The notes beneath the pieces were generated by a model, which was given only the letters and a program-made list of their open reading frames with translations, had not been told where the DNA came from and made no database searches. Below, piece by piece: positions 5,408 through 8,880 of a stretch of DNA of 8,880 nucleotides; within the stretch, counting starts at the first letter, position 1; every line of letters starts with the position of its first letter. The position numbers and the translations under genes are program-made. Origin of the DNA: DATNBT01 sp964579765 (lineage in GTDB: Bacteria; Acidobacteriota; Vicinamibacteria; Vicinamibacterales; CAVVIG01); contig CAZOIK010000381.1 of assembly GCA_964579765.1 (NCBI GenBank), positions 1-8,880 on the forward strand, written 5' to 3'.

Positions 5408-7852
5408 TTACTCGGCACGTGCCGTCTCGGTGGCCGGAACCTGCGGGTCCGGCAGCGGCTTCATCCTCATCTGAAACGGCTCGCTGTGGACGACGCCGAG
5501 CACCAGCGCCGAAAAGCGGTCGTTCTGCGCGTCGGCGCCGCGCACGATCGCGCGGACGGCGGGCATGTCCGACGGGTCGAGGCCGCGCCCGAGCGCGTAC
5601 GTCAGCATCTTCTGCGTCATCGTCCGGACGAACACGTCCGGCCGCTTCATGATCGCGTTCCTGAGCGTGACGATGCCGTCGATCTTCGTCCCGTCCACCC
5701 ACTGCCCCGTCGCGTTGACCGGCGCGCCGGCTTCGGTCGTGCGATACGCGCCGACGGCGTCGAAGTTTTCCATCGTGAAGCCGATGGGGTCCATCAGCTT
5801 GTGGCAGCCGGAGCACGGCGGATTGGCGCGGTGCAGCTCCATCTTCTCGCGGAGCGTCTGCGGCTTCTTGCCTTCTTCGTTTTCCTTGAGCGCCGGCACG
5901 TTGGGCGGCGGCCCCGGCGGCGGCGTGCCGAGGATGTTCTCGAGAATCCACTTGCCGCGCACGACCGGCGACGTCCGATCGGCGTGCGACGTCACGAGCA
6001 GCGTGCTGCCCTTGCCGAGGAGGCCGCGCCGCGCGTCCTCCGTCAGCGTCACGCGGCGGAACTGCTCGCCGTGGACGTTGGGGATGCCGTAGTGCTGCGC
6101 GAGGCGCTCGTTGACGAACGTGTAGTTGGCCGTCATCAGATCGAGCACGTTCCGATCCTCGCGGACCACGCTGTCGAAGAAGAGCTCGGTTTCGCGCGCG
6201 AACGCCTGGCGCAGGTTGTCGTCGAAGTTCGGGAACTCGTTGGAGTTCGGCGCCATGTTCTTCAGATTGCGAATCTGCAGCCACTGGCCCGCGAAGTTGG
6301 TCACGAGCGCCTCGGATCGCGGATCGGCGAGCATGCGCCGGACCTGCGCGTCGAGGACGCGCGGATCGTGGAGCCGGCCCTGCGCCGCGACGTTCAGCAG
6401 CGTGTCGTCGGGGATGCTGCTCCACAGGAAGAACGACAGCCGCGACGCGAGGTCCACGTCGGTGACGCGGTACGGCACGCCCGGCACGGTCCCGGCCGGA
6501 TCGTGCTCGATCCGGAAGACGAACCGCGGCGACGCGAGCAGCCGCTGCAGCGCCGCCTGGATGCCGGCGTCGAACGACGCGTCCTTCCGGCCGTCGGCGA
6601 AGAACTGCATCAGCGGCCGCATGTCGTCGGCGGTGACGGGGCGGCGGTAGGCCCGGCGCGCCAGCGTCTGCAGAATCCGCCGCGCGCACGGTGTCTCGTC
6701 GGCGTGGCTGGCGGGACGGCACAGGAAGATCTTCCGGCGGCTCGGCGTATCGCCCGACGCGCCCGGTCGAAACGGGCCGGCAATCGTCACGGTCTGCAGG
6801 TGCGGATGCCCCGACTGGTCGAACGTGTCGGCCGAGCTGCGCAGGTACGGCTGCAGGCGCACGGTCGTCAGCGACGGCGACTTCTGGACGAACGTCACCG
6901 CCACCTCGCGCGGGCCCGCCTTCACCGGCACGCGGACCTGGAGACGGCTGTCGATGACGTCGCTCCCGGTCGTCGGGTTCTGCGCCGTCATCACCAGGTC
7001 GGCGGCGCCGCCGATCGGCGCGAGGTGCACGCGCTGGCCGTCGATCGAGATCTCGAGCTGCTGCTCGTACTCGAGGCCGCGGATCGCGTTGAGGTTCGTG
7101 CGGAACAGCTTGGCCGAGATGACGTATTCGCCGTCGAGCGGGAACGTGTAGTGAATCAGCGCGCCGCCGACCGTGCCGAGCGGCAGGCCGTCGAGGTGCC
7201 GATCCTGCGAGAGATCCTGGCGGATGTGGAAGCTGTCGGATCCCGGCGCGATGTCGCGTTCGCCGACCGCCAGCGCGCTGATCTCCTCGGCCGCGTTCAG
7301 ATACCGCTCGAGCAGCACCGGCGAGACGCCGAGCATGTCGGCGATGTTGTCGAACCCGAACGCGGAGTCGTCCGGCGGCAAGAGCGACGCGACGTCCACG
7401 TCGAGCCCGAGCAGATCGCGAATCGCGTTCTTGTATTCGGTGCGGTTCAACCGGTGGATCAGCGGGCGTCCCGGATTCGGATGCGCCGCGGCGTAGCGAT
7501 CGAGCCCCGACTCGATTGCGCCGATGAGCGTGGCATAGCCCACCTGGTCGGGCCGGCGCGCCGGCGGCGGCGGCATCGCGCCCGTGCGCAGCTTGCGCAC
7601 GACCTGTTCCCAGGTGGCGGCGTGCTCGCCCAGTCGGTCCGTGTCGAGCGACTGCAGCGTGAGGCCGCCCGTCTTCAGGCGGTCGCTGTGGCAGGATATG
7701 CAGTAGTGATTGAGCGTCGCGCGGATGGCCGCGGCATCGGACGACGGAGCGCTGGCCGCCTGCGTCGAGTGCTCGGCCGCGGCCACCGGCGCCGCGAACG
7801 CCACACATCCCAGGATGCCGAGCAGGAGCCCCACTCTCTTCACGCTGGTCAC
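5408..7852 (-). CDS. DUF1592-family diheme cytochrome-like exported protein (DUF1587/1595/1592/1588/1585)
   Basis: From GTG 7852 the protein has 814 residues. A GTG at 7888 would add 12 Arg-rich residues, but it lacks a ribosome binding site and lies at or before the likely transcript start. The 7852 start has GGAG 4 nt upstream and begins directly with a signal peptide (cleavage near 26). In order: a cytochrome-type heme motif CISCH at 51-55 followed by LKTGGLTL; DUF1587 at 130-193 (HRLNRTEYKNAIRDLLGLD); a beta-rich, carbohydrate-binding-module-like segment at 229-363; DUF1595 at 388-450; DUF1592 at 461-590; DUF1588 at 599-698 with a second heme motif CSGCH at 680-684; DUF1585 at 712-798. 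The full domain set is present, so it is not truncated. Function is unproven; two hemes imply periplasmic electron transfer or a redox enzyme. It is the first gene of the minus-strand run. Confidence 0.93.
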   Translation of the reverse strand: MTSVKRVGLLLGILGCVAFAAPVAAAEHSTQAASAPSSDAAAIRATLNHYCISCHSDRLKTGGLTLQSLDTDRLGEHAATWEQVVRKLRTGAMPPPPARRPDQVGYATLIGAIESGLDRYAAAHPNPGRPLIHRLNRTEYKNAIRDLLGLDVDVASLLPPDDSAFGFDNIADMLGVSPVLLERYLNAAEEISALAVGERDIAPGSDSFHIRQDLSQDRHLDGLPLGTVGGALIHYTFPLDGEYVISAKLFRTNLNAIRGLEYEQQLEISIDGQRVHLAPIGGAADLVMTAQNPTTGSDVIDSRLQVRVPVKAGPREVAVTFVQKSPSLTTVRLQPYLRSSADTFDQSGHPHLQTVTIAGPFRPGASGDTPSRRKIFLCRPASHADETPCARRILQTLARRAYRRPVTADDMRPLMQFFADGRKDASFDAGIQAALQRLLASPRFVFRIEHDPAGTVPGVPYRVTDVDLASRLSFFLWSSIPDDTLLNVAAQGRLHDPRVLDAQVRRMLADPRSEALVTNFAGQWLQIRNLKNMAPNSNEFPNFDDNLRQAFARETELFFDSVVREDRNVLDLMTANYTFVNERLAQHYGIPNVHGEQFRRVTLTEDARRGLLGKGSTLLVTSHADRTSPVVRGKWILENILGTPPPGPPPNVPALKENEEGKKPQTLREKMELHRANPPCSGCHKLMDPIGFTMENFDAVGAYRTTEAGAPVNATGQWVDGTKIDGIVTLRNAIMKRPDVFVRTMTQKMLTYALGRGLDPSDMPAVRAIVRGADAQNDRFSALVLGVVHSEPFQMRMKPLPDPQVPATETARAE

Positions 7853-7854
7853 GA

Positions 7855-7860
7855 CTCTCC
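7855..7860 (-). promoter_or_regulatory. Ribosome binding site supporting the GTG 7852 start
   Basis: Minus-strand GGAGAG lies just upstream of GTG 7852 (4 nt from GGAG to the start codon). No comparable site precedes the GTG at 7888. Confidence 0.45.
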
Positions 7861-7892
7861 GTCCACGACGCGGACGCCGCGCCGACACATTA

Positions 7893-7922
7893 ATAATACT
7901 GTGAGTTGAGGAAATCAGTAAA
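7893..7922 (-). promoter_or_regulatory. Candidate sigma70-type promoter of the four-gene minus-strand cluster
   Basis: On the minus strand TTTACT (7922-7917, four of six to TTGACA) and TATTAT (7898-7893, five of six to TATAAT) are separated by 18 bp. They sit in an AT-rich island between two GC-rich divergent genes. The predicted transcript start is near 7886, about 34 nt before the chosen GTG at 7852. This rests on consensus matching only. Confidence 0.4.
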
Positions 7923-7933
7923 CTACACGCGCC

Positions 7934-8845
7934 ATGACGACACCCGCAGACGTAAAGGACTTACCGCGAATTGGATGGATCGGCACCGGCGTGATGGGAC
8001 TCTCCATGTGCGGGCATCTGCTCGCCAAGGGCTATCCCGTCACCGTCAGCACGCGCACGAAGTCGCGCGCGCAGCCGCTCCTCGACAAGGGCGCCGCCTG
8101 GGCCGGCACCGCGGCCGAGGTCGGCTCCGCCTCTGACGTCGTCTTCACGATTGTCGGCTTCCCGAGCGACGTCCGCGAGGTGTACTTCGGCGAACGCGGC
8201 CTGCTGCCCGTCGCGCGCCGCGGCCAGATCTTCGTGGACATGACGACGACCGAGCCGCAGATCGCGAAGGAGATCGCCGAGGCCGCGCGCGCCAGGGGCG
8301 CGTCGGGCGTCGATGCGCCGGTCTCGGGCGGCGACGTCGGCGCGCGCAACGGCACGCTGTCGATCATGGTCGGCGGCGACGCCGGCCCGGTCGAGACCGT
8401 GATGCCGATGTTCCAGGCCATGGGCAAGCGCATCATGGTGCAGGGCGGCCCCGGCGCCGGCCAGCACACGAAGATGAGCAATCAGATTGTCATCGCGGGG
8501 ACGATGATCGGCGTCTGCGAGAGCCTGCTCTACGCGTACAAGGCGGGGCTGTCGCTCGAGACGATGCTCGAGACGATCCGCGGCGGCGCGGCGGCGTGCT
8601 GGGCGCTCGACAACCTCGCGCCGCGCGTCATCAAACGCGACTTCGAGCCGGGATTCTTCGTCGAACACTTCATCAAGGACATGGCGATCGCGCTCGCCGA
8701 GGCCGATCGCATGAACATCGCGCTGCCCGGCCTCGCGCTCGTGCACCAGATGTACGCGGTCGTGCGGGCCCGCGGGTACGGGCGCAAGGGCACGCAGGCG
8801 CTGATGCTGGCGCTCGAGGAGATGTCGAACGTGCGCGCGTCGTAG
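7934..8845 (+). CDS. NAD(P)-dependent beta-hydroxyacid dehydrogenase (3-hydroxyisobutyrate dehydrogenase / tartronate semialdehyde reductase family)
   Basis: This 303-residue cytoplasmic enzyme has the normal length and all main motifs of the family. The Rossmann dinucleotide loop is G17-T-G19-V-M-G22. The substrate-binding segment is D127-A-P-V-S-G-G133, followed by NGTLSIMVGG. The catalytic lysine is K180 in GAGQHTKMSNQ, with N183 nearby. Such enzymes oxidise 3-hydroxy acids or reduce the semialdehydes, for example 3-hydroxyisobutyrate, tartronate semialdehyde or succinic semialdehyde; the substrate here cannot be fixed. The first cofactor strand is followed by STRTKSRAQ. An Arg there often goes with NADP preference, which is only a hint. 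An in-frame stop at 7919-7921 makes ATG 7934 the first possible ATG start. No ribosome binding site is visible before it, so a leaderless or short-leader transcript is possible. It is transcribed away from the exported cluster and has no signal peptide. Confidence 0.95.
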   Translation: MTTPADVKDLPRIGWIGTGVMGLSMCGHLLAKGYPVTVSTRTKSRAQPLLDKGAAWAGTAAEVGSASDVVFTIVGFPSDVREVYFGERGLLPVARRGQIFVDMTTTEPQIAKEIAEAARARGASGVDAPVSGGDVGARNGTLSIMVGGDAGPVETVMPMFQAMGKRIMVQGGPGAGQHTKMSNQIVIAGTMIGVCESLLYAYKAGLSLETMLETIRGGAAACWALDNLAPRVIKRDFEPGFFVEHFIKDMAIALAEADRMNIALPGLALVHQMYAVVRARGYGRKGTQALMLALEEMSNVRAS

Positions 8846-8858
8846 CTCCTGCGGCTAC
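8842..8858. terminator. Possible weak hairpin at convergent gene ends
   Basis: GTAGC (8842-8846) and GCTAC (8854-8858) form a 5-bp inverted repeat around a 7-nt loop. The left arm includes the stop codon of the dehydrogenase gene, the right arm the apparent stop of the next minus-strand gene. There is no T tract, and the stem is too short to be convincing alone. Confidence 0.2.
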
Positions 8859-8880
8859 TGCGCGGCGAGGAATTTCGCGA
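8855..8880 (-). CDS. Possible 3' end of a minus-strand gene running out of the window
   Basis: Read on the minus strand, the last bases give AKFLAAQ followed by TAG at 8857-8855. A convergent gene ending 9 nt after the dehydrogenase stop would fit this tightly packed DNA, and two other minus-strand genes here also end in GCGCAGTAG. Seven residues are too few to name a product or to be sure the frame is coding. Confidence 0.35.

Noticed and set aside
4065..7808. A minus-strand frame open for about 1250 codons spanning both the DUF1592 and DUF1552 genes
   Set aside because: It is an out-of-frame shadow: the product is low-complexity Arg/Ala/Gly-rich, while the alternative frames hold full known domains.
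7853..7888. Twelve extra N-terminal residues for the DUF1592 protein from GTG 7888
   Set aside because: There is no ribosome binding site, the residues are Arg-rich ahead of an already complete signal peptide, and the predicted transcript start lies at or inside the extension.
3965..7909. A plus-strand reading frame open for over 1300 codons, opposite the ankyrin, DUF1552 and DUF1592 genes
   Set aside because: The translation is Arg-, His- and Val-rich with no domain motif. It mirrors three genes with clear families, signal peptides and catalytic motifs. Long antisense frames are expected in GC-rich genes that rarely use A or T at third positions.
1..8880. Defence system, prophage, integron, CRISPR or transposon
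   Set aside because: I saw no direct-repeat array, transposase or integrase motif, terminal inverted repeats, tRNA-like attachment site or nuclease gene. Base composition looks even apart from the short promoter island, so transfer is not indicated.

Overview
The window looks like GC-rich chromosomal DNA from a soil-type bacterium, most likely Acidobacteriota (Vicinamibacteria-like). This is inferred from the gene families, since no rRNA or marker gene is present. The clues are a reaction-centre-type diheme cytochrome c, a DUF1592/DUF1552 pair, an exported ankyrin-repeat protein and an exported NTF2-like protein. I see no mobile element, CRISPR array, tRNA, rRNA or prophage signal.

Left part (1-2025, plus strand): the 3' end of an unrecognised gene, then a periplasmic diheme cytochrome c with a TPR-like tail. 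An exported MBL-fold metallo-hydrolase follows, its start codon overlapping the cytochrome stop (TAATG). The three probably form one transcription unit whose beginning lies outside the window.

Middle part (2043-7852, minus strand, read right to left): a compact run of four exported proteins. They are a large DUF1587/1595/1592/1588/1585 protein with two heme c motifs, a Tat-exported DUF1552 (HXXSHH) protein, a twelve-repeat ankyrin protein and a small NTF2/SnoaL-like protein. Gaps are 27, 1 and 34 nt, so they are probably co-transcribed from a promoter in the AT-rich spacer near 7886-7922. The cluster probably makes an envelope redox system; its substrate is not known to me.

Right part (7934-8845, plus strand): a divergently oriented cytoplasmic NAD(P)-dependent beta-hydroxyacid dehydrogenase. 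The last 26 bases hold what may be the 3' end of another minus-strand gene.

The window is almost fully coding; the largest gap is the ~80-bp divergent spacer at 7853-7933. The most interesting parts are the four-gene exported redox/ankyrin cluster and the translationally coupled cytochrome-MBL pair. Each joins recognisable domains in a combination with no function I can name.
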